A DNA stretch of 64,000 nt from Vibrio bivalvicida. Lineage in GTDB: Bacteria > Pseudomonadota > Gammaproteobacteria > Enterobacterales > Vibrionaceae. Both the position numbers and the translations under genes were made by a program. Each line of letters begins with the position of its first letter. The first letter of the stretch is position 1. The stretch spans positions 1-64,000 of the forward strand of contig NZ_LLEI02000006.1 in the NCBI RefSeq assembly GCF_001399455.2, in the 5' to 3' direction. Below, in pieces: positions 42,874 to 52,311 of the stretch. Under the pieces are notes generated by a model that saw only the letters and a program-made list of their open reading frames with translations, did no database searches and was not told the origin of the DNA.

Positions 42874-45774
42874 ATGAGCATAGCCTTTGAAGTCGATAAC
42901 ACAGTGACGAACACTACTATCGCAACTCCTTTTTCATCTCAGATTCCAATCTTGGAAGGCACTTACGATCTTACACCTGATCAAATACTGCTTGAGCAAG
43001 AACAGCATGAGTCTGAGGTTCGTTCGTATCCACGACGTTTGCCAATTGCAATAAAACAGGCCTATGGTGCACTTGTTGAGGATACGCGTGGTCAGTTATT
43101 CTTAGATTGCCTTGCAGGTGCAGGGACCCTGGCTTTGGGTTATAACCATCCAGAGATCAATCAAGCACTAAAAACTCAGCTAGACAGCGGTCTGCCATAC
43201 CAAACGCTTGATATTGCAACTGAAGCGAAAACTCACTTTATCAAAACGGTAAAAGCGTTCTTACCCCAAGAGCTTGCTGACGATTGTGTGATTCAATTCT
43301 GTGGGCCGTCTGGCGCCGATGCAGTTGAGGCGGCGATTAAGCTTGCAAAACAAACAACAGGCAGAAACACCATGTTCGCCTTCCGCGGTGCCTACCACGG
43401 CATGACCAACGGCACCATGGGCATGATGGGTAATCTTGGTACTAAAGCGCGTAGAACAGGTCTAATGTCCGATGTTCACTTTATGCCATTCCCATATAAC
43501 TTGCGCTGCCCATTTGGCTTAGGTGGTGACGAGGGTGCCAAAGCGAGCATTCGCTACATTGAACGTCTATTACACGATGATGAAGCGGGTATCATGAAGC
43601 CTGCGGCTATCGTTGTCGAACCTGTGCAAGGTGAGGGCGGGGTTGTTCCAGCTCCGGCTTTCTGGCTTAAAGAACTACGTCGTATTTGTGATGAGCATGA
43701 AATTTTGCTGATTTTTGATGAAATTCAATGTGGTGTCGGCAAATCAGGCAACAACTTTGCGTTTGAAGAAGCGGGTATAGTTCCAGACATTTTATGTTTG
43801 TCGAAAGCCATTGGTGGCGGTATGCCAATGTCGTTGCTAGTGATTAACAAGCAGCATGACACTTGGAAACCGGGCGAGCATACGGGCACATTCCGTGGCA
43901 ACCAGCTAGCGATGGTCTCTGGTGCCAAAGCGTTAGAAATTATCCAACGCGACAACTTAGTTGAGCACGCTAATATTGCTGGTCAGTATTTACGTCACGG
44001 TCTAGAAGCGATTCAAGCACGAGTAAATTGCATCGCAGAAGTTCGTGGTAAGGGTTTAATGCTTGGTGTTGAAATTCGCAAGCCTGGCAATGAACTGAAT
44101 AAATTTGGTGAGCCTGTCGCCGACGGTGACCTCACCTTAAAAATTCAACGTGCTGCGTTAGAGCGAGGCTTGATGGTTGAGAAAGGTGGACGTGACGGTT
44201 CTGTGATTCGTTTCCTTCCTCCGCTGATCATCTCTTTTGAGCAGATCGATTTTGCTTTGCGAGTGCTTGAAGAGGCGATTATTGTCGCGGGCGGTCGCCA
44301 TCTAGATTGCGCATATAGTGATTCTGAGTGGAAGCAACATTTCGTCCACACTGGCGAGTCCGGCAGTGACGAGTTCGCTAAAGTCATGAATCATACTACA
44401 GCGAAAATGAAAGCTGTGTTTGAGCAAATTGATGCGCCATACTCTGGCTTAGAGCCTAAACAGTTAGAGCAAGCAATCAATGCTATTGATTTGGACAATA
44501 AAAACGCTTCGTTGATTGACGTGATTGGTGAGACGGCAGATTTGGTTGCCAAGAATTCAATCATAGTGCAGCACCCAGATTGTATCGCTCACCTTCACAC
44601 ACCTCCACTGATGCCTTCGATTGTTGCAGAGGCAATGATCGCTGCGCTAAACCAATCGATGGACTCTTGGGATCAAGCATCCGCAGCCACTTACGTTGAA
44701 CAGAAAGTGATTGACTGGATGTGCGAGAAGTATGAGTTGGGTACTCAAGCCGACGGTATCTTCACCAGTGGTGGGACGCAGAGTAACCTGATGGGATTAC
44801 TACTTGCGCGCGATTGGATTGCCGATAAGCTCGATTCACATTCGATTCAAAAGTCAGGGCTACCAGAGTACGCGAGCAAGCTTCGTATCTTGTGCTCAAA
44901 AAAGTCTCACTTCACGGTGCAAAAATCGGCGTCACTGCTTGGGCTTGGTGAAAACGCGGTTTGTTGTGTAGAGGCTAACTCAAACGGAACCATCCAAGTA
45001 GATGCATTAACGACACAAGTTGAAGTGCTCAAATCGCAAGGTTTGATCCCATTCGCTGTTGTCGGCACAGCAGGTACAACCGACCATGGTGCGATTGATG
45101 ATCTTGCATCCATTGCTGATATCGCTGAACAAAACAAGTTGTGGTTCCACGTTGACAGTGCTTACGGCGGCGCGTTGATTCTCAGCAGTCATAAATCGCG
45201 TTTATCAGGTATAGAGCGAGCAGACTCCGTGAGCGTTGACTTCCACAAATTGTTCTATCAAACAATCAGCTGTGGCGCTGTGTTGCTAAAAGACAAAGCG
45301 AACTTTAAGTTCCTGCTCCATCATGCCGATTACCTCAACCGCGAACATGATGAATTGCCTAACTTAGTCGATAAATCGATTGCGACGACCAAGCGTTTTG
45401 ATGCACTGAAAGTCTTTATGACGATGCAAAGTGTAGGCCCTGATACGTTAGGTCAAATGTATGATCATTTGCTTGAACAGACTCAGCAGGTTGCGGGACT
45501 AATCGATAATGATGCCTGTTTTGAGTTACTGGTAGAACCATCGCTTTCTACCGTTCTGTTTCGATTTAATGAATCCGGCGCCTGTGATTTGGATGAACTG
45601 AATAAAACTCTAAGGTTAGAAGCCCTAACTCGCGGCATTGCCGTTCTTGGAGAAACGGTAGTGGATGGTAAGTCTGCGCTTAAATTTACTATTTTAAACC
45701 CTTGCTTAAAGATCTCTGACTTTGAATCTTTACTAAATAAAATCAAAATTTTAGCTTCTGAGCTAGCGAATTAA
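42874..45774 (+). CDS. Fused diaminobutyrate aminotransferase / decarboxylase
   Basis: A 966-residue bifunctional PLP protein. Residues 1 to about 460 are a class III aminotransferase (FCGPSGADAVEAAIKLA, LLIFDEIQCGVGKSG, PLP lysine in LSKAIGGGMPMS) making L-2,4-diaminobutyrate from aspartate semialdehyde. Residues about 490-966 are a group II decarboxylase (FTSGGTQSNLMGLLLARD, HVDSAYGGALIL, PLP lysine in SVDFHKLFYQ) making 1,3-diaminopropane. In many bacteria these are separate genes (dat, ddc); in vibrios they are fused. It is followed by carboxynorspermidine dehydrogenase and decarboxylase, so 1,3-diaminopropane feeds norspermidine synthesis. Confidence 0.95.
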   Translation: MSIAFEVDNTVTNTTIATPFSSQIPILEGTYDLTPDQILLEQEQHESEVRSYPRRLPIAIKQAYGALVEDTRGQLFLDCLAGAGTLALGYNHPEINQALKTQLDSGLPYQTLDIATEAKTHFIKTVKAFLPQELADDCVIQFCGPSGADAVEAAIKLAKQTTGRNTMFAFRGAYHGMTNGTMGMMGNLGTKARRTGLMSDVHFMPFPYNLRCPFGLGGDEGAKASIRYIERLLHDDEAGIMKPAAIVVEPVQGEGGVVPAPAFWLKELRRICDEHEILLIFDEIQCGVGKSGNNFAFEEAGIVPDILCLSKAIGGGMPMSLLVINKQHDTWKPGEHTGTFRGNQLAMVSGAKALEIIQRDNLVEHANIAGQYLRHGLEAIQARVNCIAEVRGKGLMLGVEIRKPGNELNKFGEPVADGDLTLKIQRAALERGLMVEKGGRDGSVIRFLPPLIISFEQIDFALRVLEEAIIVAGGRHLDCAYSDSEWKQHFVHTGESGSDEFAKVMNHTTAKMKAVFEQIDAPYSGLEPKQLEQAINAIDLDNKNASLIDVIGETADLVAKNSIIVQHPDCIAHLHTPPLMPSIVAEAMIAALNQSMDSWDQASAATYVEQKVIDWMCEKYELGTQADGIFTSGGTQSNLMGLLLARDWIADKLDSHSIQKSGLPEYASKLRILCSKKSHFTVQKSASLLGLGENAVCCVEANSNGTIQVDALTTQVEVLKSQGLIPFAVVGTAGTTDHGAIDDLASIADIAEQNKLWFHVDSAYGGALILSSHKSRLSGIERADSVSVDFHKLFYQTISCGAVLLKDKANFKFLLHHADYLNREHDELPNLVDKSIATTKRFDALKVFMTMQSVGPDTLGQMYDHLLEQTQQVAGLIDNDACFELLVEPSLSTVLFRFNESGACDLDELNKTLRLEALTRGIAVLGETVVDGKSALKFTILNPCLKISDFESLLNKIKILASELAN

Positions 45775-45789
45775 AGGTAACGTAATACT

Positions 45790-47043
45790 ATGGCTATTTT
45801 ACAAATTGGTGCAGGTGGTGTTGGTTGGGTTGTTGCACATAAAGCAGCGCAAAACAATGATGTTCTTGGTGACATTACTATTGCTTCTCGCACAGTAAGT
45901 AAATGTGAAAAAATCATCGAATCTATCCAGAAAAAGAACAACCTAAAAGATAGCTCGAAGAAATTGGAAGCGCGTGCAGTGAACGCTGATGATGTAGATG
46001 CATTAGTTTCACTCATCAAAGAAGTGCAGCCTAATCTTGTTATCAACGCCGGTCCTCCGTGGGTCAATATGACGATCATGGAAGCGTGTTACCAAGCGAA
46101 GGTGAACTACCTAGATACATCAGTGGCGGTTGACCTATGTTCTGAAGGTCAGCAGGTTCCTCAAGCTTACGATTGGCAGTGGGGTTACCGTGAGAAGTTT
46201 GCTGAAGCGGGCATTACAGGTATTCTAGGCGCAGGTTTTGATCCAGGTGTTGTGTCAGTATTTGCAGCTTATGCAGTGAAGCATCTGTTCGATGAGATCG
46301 ATACGATTGACGTAATGGACGTTAACGCTGGTGATCACGGTAAAAAGTTCGCAACTAACTTTGACCCAGAAACTAATATGTTAGAAATTCAGGGTGACTC
46401 TTTCTACTGGGAAAACCAAGAGTGGAAACAAGTCCCTTGTCACTCGCGTATGCTTGAGTTTGACTTCCCTAACTGTGGCACACACAAAGTTTACTCAATG
46501 GCGCACGATGAAGTTCGTTCAATGAAAGAGTTTATCCCAGCGAAACGTATTGAGTTTTGGATGGGCTTTGGTGACAAATACCTAAACTACTTTAACTGTA
46601 TGCGTGATATTGGCCTGCTTAGCCCAGACCCACTAACACTGCATGATGGTACGGTTGTTCAACCTCTTCACGTACTGAAGGCACTGCTTCCAGACCCAAC
46701 TTCACTTGCTCCGGGTTACACTGGCTTAACTTGTATCGGCACTTGGGTACAAGGTAAGAAGGACGGTAAAGAGCGTAGCGTATTTATCTACAACAACGCA
46801 GACCACGAAGTGGCTTACGAAGATGTAGAACACCAAGCGATTTCTTACACTACAGGTGTTCCTGCTATTACTGCAGCGCTACAATTCTTCCGTGGTGAGT
46901 GGGCGGATAAAGGTGTGTTCAACATGGAACAGCTAAACCCAGACCCATTCCTAGAAACCATGCCAAGCATTGGTCTTGACTGGCATGTTCAAGAGCTTGA
47001 AGCGGGTCAAGGTCTGCCAGTAATTCACGAACTTAAAAAGTAA
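45790..47043 (+). CDS. Carboxynorspermidine dehydrogenase
   Basis: A 417-residue saccharopine-dehydrogenase-like enzyme with an N-terminal Rossmann motif (MAILQIGAGGVGWVVAHKAA) and the substrate domain of the family (INAGPPWVNMTIMEACYQ, GAGFDPGVVSVFAAYA). It reductively condenses aspartate semialdehyde with 1,3-diaminopropane (or putrescine) to carboxynorspermidine (or carboxyspermidine). It lies 15 nt after the fused aminotransferase/decarboxylase and is cotranscribed with it. Confidence 0.94.
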   Translation: MAILQIGAGGVGWVVAHKAAQNNDVLGDITIASRTVSKCEKIIESIQKKNNLKDSSKKLEARAVNADDVDALVSLIKEVQPNLVINAGPPWVNMTIMEACYQAKVNYLDTSVAVDLCSEGQQVPQAYDWQWGYREKFAEAGITGILGAGFDPGVVSVFAAYAVKHLFDEIDTIDVMDVNAGDHGKKFATNFDPETNMLEIQGDSFYWENQEWKQVPCHSRMLEFDFPNCGTHKVYSMAHDEVRSMKEFIPAKRIEFWMGFGDKYLNYFNCMRDIGLLSPDPLTLHDGTVVQPLHVLKALLPDPTSLAPGYTGLTCIGTWVQGKKDGKERSVFIYNNADHEVAYEDVEHQAISYTTGVPAITAALQFFRGEWADKGVFNMEQLNPDPFLETMPSIGLDWHVQELEAGQGLPVIHELKK

Positions 47044-47071
47044 CGACTGAATTTTTTTAGTTTGGTATCAA

Positions 47072-47096
47072 AAGGGGACAGCAGTGTTCCCTTTTT
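47072..47096 (+). terminator. Terminator-like hairpin after carboxynorspermidine dehydrogenase
   Basis: AAGGGGACA (47072-47080) pairs with TGTTCCCTT (47085-47093), with one G-T pair, and is followed by T. Read-through to nspC may be partial, making this an internal terminator of the pathway. Confidence 0.7.
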
Positions 47097-47119
47097 CGGT
47101 CATGGCGATCTATTCGATG

Positions 47120-47190
47120 TTGGTATTAACCATGTTTATTTTGTAACTCACTTCGTTCAAACAGGACAAAATAAACATACTCAATACCAA
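47120..47190. repeat. Long palindromic element before nspC
   Basis: TTGGTATT (47120-47127) pairs with AATACCAA (47183-47190), and ATGTTTATTTTGT (47132-47144) pairs with ACAAAATAAACAT (47166-47178). A symmetric 4-nt internal loop and a 21-nt apical loop complete it. Twenty-one perfect pairs make this a strong RNA hairpin or a small palindromic repeat element. Confidence 0.75.
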
Positions 47191-47239
47191 CTTCATCAGC
47201 GGTGACTTTTTATCATTAGATTCTGCTTGAGTGCATAAG

Positions 47240-48379
47240 ATGACATTTCAGAAAGAACAACTCAAAACCCCTTACTTTATGATCAACGAAGATAAGTTGA
47301 TTGAAAATCTGGAGAAAGCAAAACAGCTTAAAGAAATCTCCGGCGTGAAACTGGTATTGGCACTCAAGTGTTTCTCTACGTGGGGCGTGTTTGACATTAT
47401 CAAGCCTTACTTGGATGGCACCACAAGCTCTGGTCCTTTTGAGGTAAAGCTTGGTCATGAAACGTTTGGTGGCGAAACACACGCGTACAGTGTTGGTTAC
47501 AGTGAAGATGACGTACGTGAGGTGGCTGATATCTGTGACAAGATGATCTTCAACTCACAGTCTCAACTGGCTGCTTATCGTCATATTGTTGAGGGTAAAG
47601 CGTCGCTTGGGCTACGCTTGAACCCTGGTGTCAGTTATGCGGGTCAAGATCTGGCAAACCCAGCTCGTCAGTTCTCTCGTTTAGGCGTACAGGTTGACCA
47701 CATAAAACCAGAAGTATTTGAAGATATTGATGGCGTAATGTTTCATATGAACTGTGAAAACAAAGATGTGGACGCGTTTATTGGGTTATTGAATTCTATT
47801 TCTGAACAGTTTGGCGACTACTTGGACAAGCTCGATTGGGTTAGTATGGGGGGCGGAGTATTCTTCACCTGGCCTGGCTACGATATTGAGAAACTGGGTG
47901 TGGCGCTGAAAGCGTTTTCGGTCAAACACGGCGTTCAACTGTACTTGGAGCCGGGAGAGGCGATCATTACCAAGACCACTGACCTTGTTGTGACCGTGGT
48001 TGATATCGTCGAAAACGTAAAGAAAACAGCGATTGTTGACTCTGCGACAGAAGCGCACCGTTTAGATACCTTAATTTATGATGAGCCAGCGTCAATTCTT
48101 GAGGCATCGAATAATGGTGAGCACGAATACGTTATAGGCTCCTGCTCTTGCTTAGCGGGTGACCAGTTCTGTGTCGCTAAGTTCGACCAACCGCTCGAAA
48201 TTGGCCAACGTTTACACATTATGGATAGCGCAGGTTATACCATGGTTAAGCTTAACTGGTTTAATGGTCTACGTATGCCGTCGGTCTTTTGTGAGAGAAC
48301 CTCAGGAGAGGTTCAAAAGCTAAATGAATTTGACTATTCAGACTTCAAACGTTCACTGTCTCAGTGGTCCGTGAAGTAG
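47240..48379 (+). CDS. nspC: Carboxynorspermidine decarboxylase
   Basis: A 379-residue PLP enzyme of the alanine-racemase-fold decarboxylases. The PLP lysine is in [14 protein letters not shown] near the N-terminus, with [42 protein letters not shown] and the C-terminal GSCSCLAGD. It decarboxylates carboxynorspermidine (and carboxyspermidine) to norspermidine (and spermidine), polyamines that influence Vibrio biofilm. ATG 47240 is used; a GTG three codons upstream (47231) is possible. Confidence 0.95.
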   Translation: MTFQKEQLKTPYFMINEDKLIENLEKAKQLKEISGVKLVLALKCFSTWGVFDIIKPYLDGTTSSGPFEVKLGHETFGGETHAYSVGYSEDDVREVADICDKMIFNSQSQLAAYRHIVEGKASLGLRLNPGVSYAGQDLANPARQFSRLGVQVDHIKPEVFEDIDGVMFHMNCENKDVDAFIGLLNSISEQFGDYLDKLDWVSMGGGVFFTWPGYDIEKLGVALKAFSVKHGVQLYLEPGEAIITKTTDLVVTVVDIVENVKKTAIVDSATEAHRLDTLIYDEPASILEASNNGEHEYVIGSCSCLAGDQFCVAKFDQPLEIGQRLHIMDSAGYTMVKLNWFNGLRMPSVFCERTSGEVQKLNEFDYSDFKRSLSQWSVK

Positions 48380-48390
48380 TAGGTGAGAAA

Positions 48391-48417
48391 AGAGAGCGAT
48401 TGGTCGCTCTCTTTTTA
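48391..48417 (+). terminator. Terminator after nspC
   Basis: AGAGAGCGA/TCGCTCTCT perfect stem (48391-48399 and 48404-48412) followed by T; likely used also by the convergent ACT-domain gene. Confidence 0.85.
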
Positions 48418-48429
48418 TTTGGGTTGGTG

Positions 48430-48942
48430 CTAGCTTTCAACCATTACCCGAGTGTCTTCACTAAGAGATTCAAGCTCATTGGCGACATCGTTGATATTGA
48501 TTTGCGTTGGTAATCGAATCGATAGATTTGCTGTAAATAAGCTTGAACTTACACCGCCACCACCTGCAATGAACACACGTTGGCAGTCCATATCCAAAAT
48601 ACTGATTCCTTGCCCGTCTAATACATGGGTGATTTCATTGACAATCCCAGCACGATCGTTGGAGTCGAGTCTGAGTTGGTAAATTGCATCAACATCGTGA
48701 GCATGCTGATTTGATTCTGACAATTGCACCAACAAATCAGGGTGAGATGTAAATGCGTCTTTTACGAGTTGTTCATTAACACTCGGCAACTCAATTTTTA
48801 TTACCGCAGCGACCTGATCTTCAATGAAGTTAACTTTACTAATAAGCCACTTTCCCCCATTTTCATGAGTGATTGCAGCAAGCTGCTTGATAGTCGCAGG
48901 TGTCGCTTTACCAACAAAATTGACAATAAATGTGCTGTTCAT
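48430..48942 (-). CDS. ACT-domain regulator, GcvR-like
   Basis: A 170-residue protein with two ACT-type domains: one in the first 80 residues (MNSTFIVNFVGKATPATIKQLAAIT) and one from about 93 (YQLRLDSNDRAGIVNEITHVLDGQGISILDMDCQ). This layout is that of GcvR, a glycine-responsive partner of a transcription factor, and of related ACT regulators. The start at 48942 begins the first ACT strand; the frame is open to 48981. Target unknown. Confidence 0.75.
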   Translation of the reverse strand: MNSTFIVNFVGKATPATIKQLAAITHENGGKWLISKVNFIEDQVAAVIKIELPSVNEQLVKDAFTSHPDLLVQLSESNQHAHDVDAIYQLRLDSNDRAGIVNEITHVLDGQGISILDMDCQRVFIAGGGGVSSSLFTANLSIRLPTQININDVANELESLSEDTRVMVES

Positions 48943-49111
48943 ATTGGGCCTCCTAACACTAAGTAAGGCATGCTCTTTCAATCTCTAAAGCGACGAAAGA
49001 CTAATTCAGTGCCTAATTTCATTTTAGGATGAAGCGGTAGGTTAGGTTTGACCTGAGTCAAGTTTTCCCCCTAAATCGTTGTCACTGTTACTGATCTTTT
49101 ACAACGAGCAC

Positions 49112-49140
49112 AAAAAAAGCGATGTAAGACATCGCTTTTA
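49112..49140 (-). terminator. Terminator after the DUF3943 gene
   Basis: AAAAGCGATGT/ACATCGCTTTT stem (49115-49125 and 49129-49139) with a 3-nt loop; on the minus strand it is followed by seven T. Confidence 0.85.
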
Positions 49141-49154
49141 CAAAAAGATTAGAT

Positions 49155-50063
49155 TTAGAACGTTACTTTCATTTCTACGCCATAAAATACATCGTCGTAG
49201 CTTGCTCCTGCATCCAGAGCGAATTTGGCTGCGTCTTGATTACCAAACCAAGGTTTACTGCTGTACTGAAACTCTGCACTGCCACCCCAAGCACCACTCA
49301 CCCAGCCATGAATATGACCAACAGGGTTAAGGAAGAACAATGAAACATCACCAACGGTTTCTGAGCCGAGCACTTCACCACCAGAGGCGACGATATCCTG
49401 TTCAGCTTCAAACATCATTTCGCCCACAACGGCACCAAAAAAAGGAGTTATAAAAATATCTTGCCATGAAGGTACTTCGGCAAACGCTTCGACGCCGTAT
49501 TCCCAGAAGAATGTCGACATAGTGGCAGAGTAGAGGAACGATTCAAACTCATTGAACCCAGCATGTCTGGCTGCAGTGTAATATACGCCGCCGAAATAGG
49601 GGTGCATGATGTAGTTGAGAAAGTGTTCATCGCGATCCCAAGTGGGACCAGAAGTGACATTATCTTTCCACTTTGAGCCTAAACCGCTTATATCGCGGTC
49701 TTCCTCGTCCCACTTAGTGATTGATTCAGGTAGAAGTGTCATCAGGCCGACTGTCGCGACACTTAGGCCTAATATGGTATAGGTTTGCCCCATAAGGTAA
49801 TCCCAATCTTTACCGTCTGATACTGTCAGATACTTGGGCAGGCCTGGGCCATCTAGTTTTAGGTCGTTTTCTGTCAAACTGAGCGAAAATGGATCGGATT
49901 GCTGATATTGATAAGAGTGATAGAAAAACGTGTCTGATTCAGCTTGATCTACTGCGTATGAGAACTCAATATGTTGGTTAGAATCATAGACATTGGCACT
50001 CGCGTGGGCAGAGGCTGATAATACTAAAGCGGTAATGCTTTTTTTTAACACGGAGTACTCCAT
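49155..50063 (-). CDS. DUF3943-like outer-membrane-associated protein
   Basis: A 302-residue protein with a signal peptide (VLKKSITALVLSASAHASA). The region HPYFGGVYYTAARHAGFNEFESFLYSATMSTFFWEYGVEAFAEVPSWQD is typical of DUF3943. The C-terminus ends VKMTF, like an outer-membrane strand. Function is unknown. The start at 50063 places the signal peptide at the N-terminus; the frame continues to 50090. Probably monocistronic. Confidence 0.7.
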   Translation of the reverse strand: MEYSVLKKSITALVLSASAHASANVYDSNQHIEFSYAVDQAESDTFFYHSYQYQQSDPFSLSLTENDLKLDGPGLPKYLTVSDGKDWDYLMGQTYTILGLSVATVGLMTLLPESITKWDEEDRDISGLGSKWKDNVTSGPTWDRDEHFLNYIMHPYFGGVYYTAARHAGFNEFESFLYSATMSTFFWEYGVEAFAEVPSWQDIFITPFFGAVVGEMMFEAEQDIVASGGEVLGSETVGDVSLFFLNPVGHIHGWVSGAWGGSAEFQYSSKPWFGNQDAAKFALDAGASYDDVFYGVEMKVTF

Positions 50064-50228
50064 CGTTGTTATTTTAATGATCACGGTCACAAGTATCCGA
50101 CAAAGTTGGCAGATTAGGAACCAATAATTGTCTTAAATAAGAAACTTAGTTCTTTTTTGGCCTAATACCATAATAAATATCAGTTAAACTCTTAAAATAT
50201 GTGACATTTTCCCACTAAGGATAAAATA

Positions 50229-51470
50229 ATGTTGAAAATCGCAATGCTGAGCACTGGGGAAGAAGTCCTCCATGGAGACATCGTCGATACGAATGCTGCG
50301 TGGTTATCTCAAAGATTTTTTGAACATGGCTTCAGTGTCACCAAACGCTCTACCGTTGGGGACGAAATGTCTGCATTGGTAGAGGAACTCATGATGCTGA
50401 GCTTCAATTGTGATGTGGTTGTTGTAAATGGGGGATTGGGCCCTACGAGCGATGATTTAAGTGCGCAGGCTGCGGCTGTTGCTGGGGAGACAGAGCTAGA
50501 GCTATACCCAGAATGGTTAGAAAAGCTAGAGCATTTCTTTGCTACACGTGGTCTGGCGATGCCGGAGAGTAATCACAAGCAAGCCATGTTGCCAAAAGGT
50601 TCAGTTCTACTCGATAACCCGATCGGAACTGCGTGTGGGTTTAAAGTTCGCTTTAATAGTTGTGACTTCTACTTCACTCCAGGTGTGCCTAGTGAGTTTA
50701 AAATGATGGTAGAACAGCAAATTCTACCTGATATGAAAAACATACACACCAATGTTTTAGGGCAGGAGTGCAGTAAGCTCTATACTTTTGGAACCTCAGA
50801 ATCTGCTTTGTCTGACAAACTTGATAAGGTCCACCTTCCTGATGGATATACCTTAGGCTACCGTTCTTATCTTCCCTACATTGAAGTAAAGCTATTCGGG
50901 CCTAGAAATGACCTAGATAACAGAGTTAAGTTGCTTCAAATCATCTTCAGCCTTATTGAAAGTAACGTGGTCAGTGTGGATGAGTCAATGCAAGACCACG
51001 TCGCGTACCTAATCCAAGAGCGTAAGCAATCTATAGCGACTGCAGAGCAATCTACTTATGGTGCTTTATCTCACTGGCTACAATCCAAAGAAGCGGCGGC
51101 ACAATATTGTGGGCATGGTTGGGTGCTTGGCGAGCGTGTCACTGTAGGTGATGAAAGTGATGATCCCCTTGCAGCGTCATTTGCATTAGCGGGTGCGACT
51201 AAGGAAAAATGTGCAACGGACATCGCCATTGTAACCGGAAAAGTCGCAGACAAAACGTTTTCAGTGGCACTTGCGACATCTGAAGGTGAGTGGGGACAGA
51301 CATTGACTTTCAACCGCCGTTATACTCGTGAAGAACGGACTTTGGTGATTACGACTGTTGCAGCAGATATGCTTCGTCGGTACCTCAATGGCAAACCCAT
51401 GTTTGTTCAATACAGTTCACTTACTAGTAACAAAGAGATGTTCGTTCCTCGAAGCATGTTGCAAGCATAA
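50229..51470 (+). CDS. CinA-family protein (YfaY-like)
   Basis: A 413-residue protein with an N-terminal molybdopterin-binding-like (MoCF/CinA) domain: LSTGEEVLHGDIVDTNAAWLSQ, VVVNGGLGPTSDDLSAQA, FYFTPGVPSEFKMM. A C-terminal CinA-like domain follows (AEQSTYGALSHWLQSKEAA, ASFALAGATKEKCATDIAIVTG). CinA proteins have ADP-ribose pyrophosphatase or NMN deamidase activity. The C-terminal domain looks diverged, so the deamidase activity is uncertain. E. coli yfaY occupies a similar neighbourhood near nrdAB. A GAGCCA/TGGCTC hairpin lies just downstream (51489-51512). Confidence 0.85.
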   Translation: MLKIAMLSTGEEVLHGDIVDTNAAWLSQRFFEHGFSVTKRSTVGDEMSALVEELMMLSFNCDVVVVNGGLGPTSDDLSAQAAAVAGETELELYPEWLEKLEHFFATRGLAMPESNHKQAMLPKGSVLLDNPIGTACGFKVRFNSCDFYFTPGVPSEFKMMVEQQILPDMKNIHTNVLGQECSKLYTFGTSESALSDKLDKVHLPDGYTLGYRSYLPYIEVKLFGPRNDLDNRVKLLQIIFSLIESNVVSVDESMQDHVAYLIQERKQSIATAEQSTYGALSHWLQSKEAAAQYCGHGWVLGERVTVGDESDDPLAASFALAGATKEKCATDIAIVTGKVADKTFSVALATSEGEWGQTLTFNRRYTREERTLVITTVAADMLRRYLNGKPMFVQYSSLTSNKEMFVPRSMLQA

Positions 51471-51714
51471 ATATTCAACTAGGCGAGAGAGCCAGTTTTG
51501 TCAAATTGGCTCAGTCTGCTATTCCGTATTAAGTGAATGAAACTGTTTCTTATTACTCATTTGTGCGCATATTATTTTTATATGCCAAATTCGAATATAG
51601 CTTAACTGGATGATTTTCAATAGAACAGGAAATTGTCTTAGATTTGAAACGTGCAATCGGCAAAATAACCTATAGAATGACAATTCGGGAATTAAATTGC
51701 TCAAGGAGGTTAGC

Positions 51715-51966
51715 ATGTTTACTCAGTCAAAGATCCTCGTTTGGTATCAAGTGGCGAGCCAAAAAGTCTTTCTAGGTGAAGTACTTAACGGAAAACATCA
51801 AGATGTTATCTCTTTGTGGTTACAAGCGCCAGAAGATAAGCCAAGCGGTGACTGTTTAGGCTACCGATTATCGTTGTTTGATGATGATGGAAGGGAGATC
51901 GCAGATAAGCCCGTTTCAATGCTGACTGCAGATGAATTTTTGTCAGGTGTTCGAGTTCAAATATAA
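51715..51966 (+). CDS. Small conserved-looking protein, function unknown
   Basis: An 83-residue acidic protein with no membrane segment, containing ILVWYQVASQKVFLGEVLNGKHQDVISLWLQAP and a DDDGREIADKPVSMLTADEF tail, probably a small beta-rich fold. A very strong Shine-Dalgarno (AAGGAGG) precedes the ATG at 51715, and a terminator follows directly, which supports it being a real gene. Not recognised. Confidence 0.7.
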   Translation: MFTQSKILVWYQVASQKVFLGEVLNGKHQDVISLWLQAPEDKPSGDCLGYRLSLFDDDGREIADKPVSMLTADEFLSGVRVQI

Positions 51967-51995
51967 AAATAGCCAGCGTAATGCTGGCCATTTTT
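51965..51995. terminator. Bidirectional terminator
   Basis: GCCAGC/GCTGGC stem (51972-51977 and 51983-51988) flanked by A on the left and T on the right, so it can serve the rightward small gene and the leftward yfaE. Confidence 0.82.
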
Positions 51996-52008
51996 ATGTT
52001 CTGCATAC

Positions 52009-52287
52009 TTATGCGCGTTTTTCTTTAAGCGAGTAATTGACACCTTCTACTTCGATGTCTGTTTTCGCTTTACAGATGCATGGTAAGATTTCTTTATCTT
52101 GCGTGTATGCCATCGCAAAACCAACGTATTCAACTTCACCAGAAATAAGCTTGCATCGACAAGCGCCACAGTGGCCATCTCTACAGTTATATTCTGGCTC
52201 TAGACCCGCGTTCTCCATTGTTTCTAGAATGGTATTTGACGGATGTGACTGAATAGCCGTGACTGCGTTGATTTTAATATTTGGCAT
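52009..52287 (-). CDS. yfaE: 2Fe-2S ferredoxin for ribonucleotide reductase upkeep
   Basis: A 92-residue plant-type ferredoxin with the cluster motif CRDGHCGAC and a downstream CIC. YfaE-type proteins maintain the diferric tyrosyl cofactor of NrdB. It follows nrdB by 24 nt, as in E. coli, so it is the last gene of the nrdA-nrdB-yfaE operon. Confidence 0.93.
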   Translation of the reverse strand: MPNIKINAVTAIQSHPSNTILETMENAGLEPEYNCRDGHCGACRCKLISGEVEYVGFAMAYTQDKEILPCICKAKTDIEVEGVNYSLKEKRA

Positions 52288-52311
52288 AAAGATCTATCAA
52301 TCCTTTGCGGT

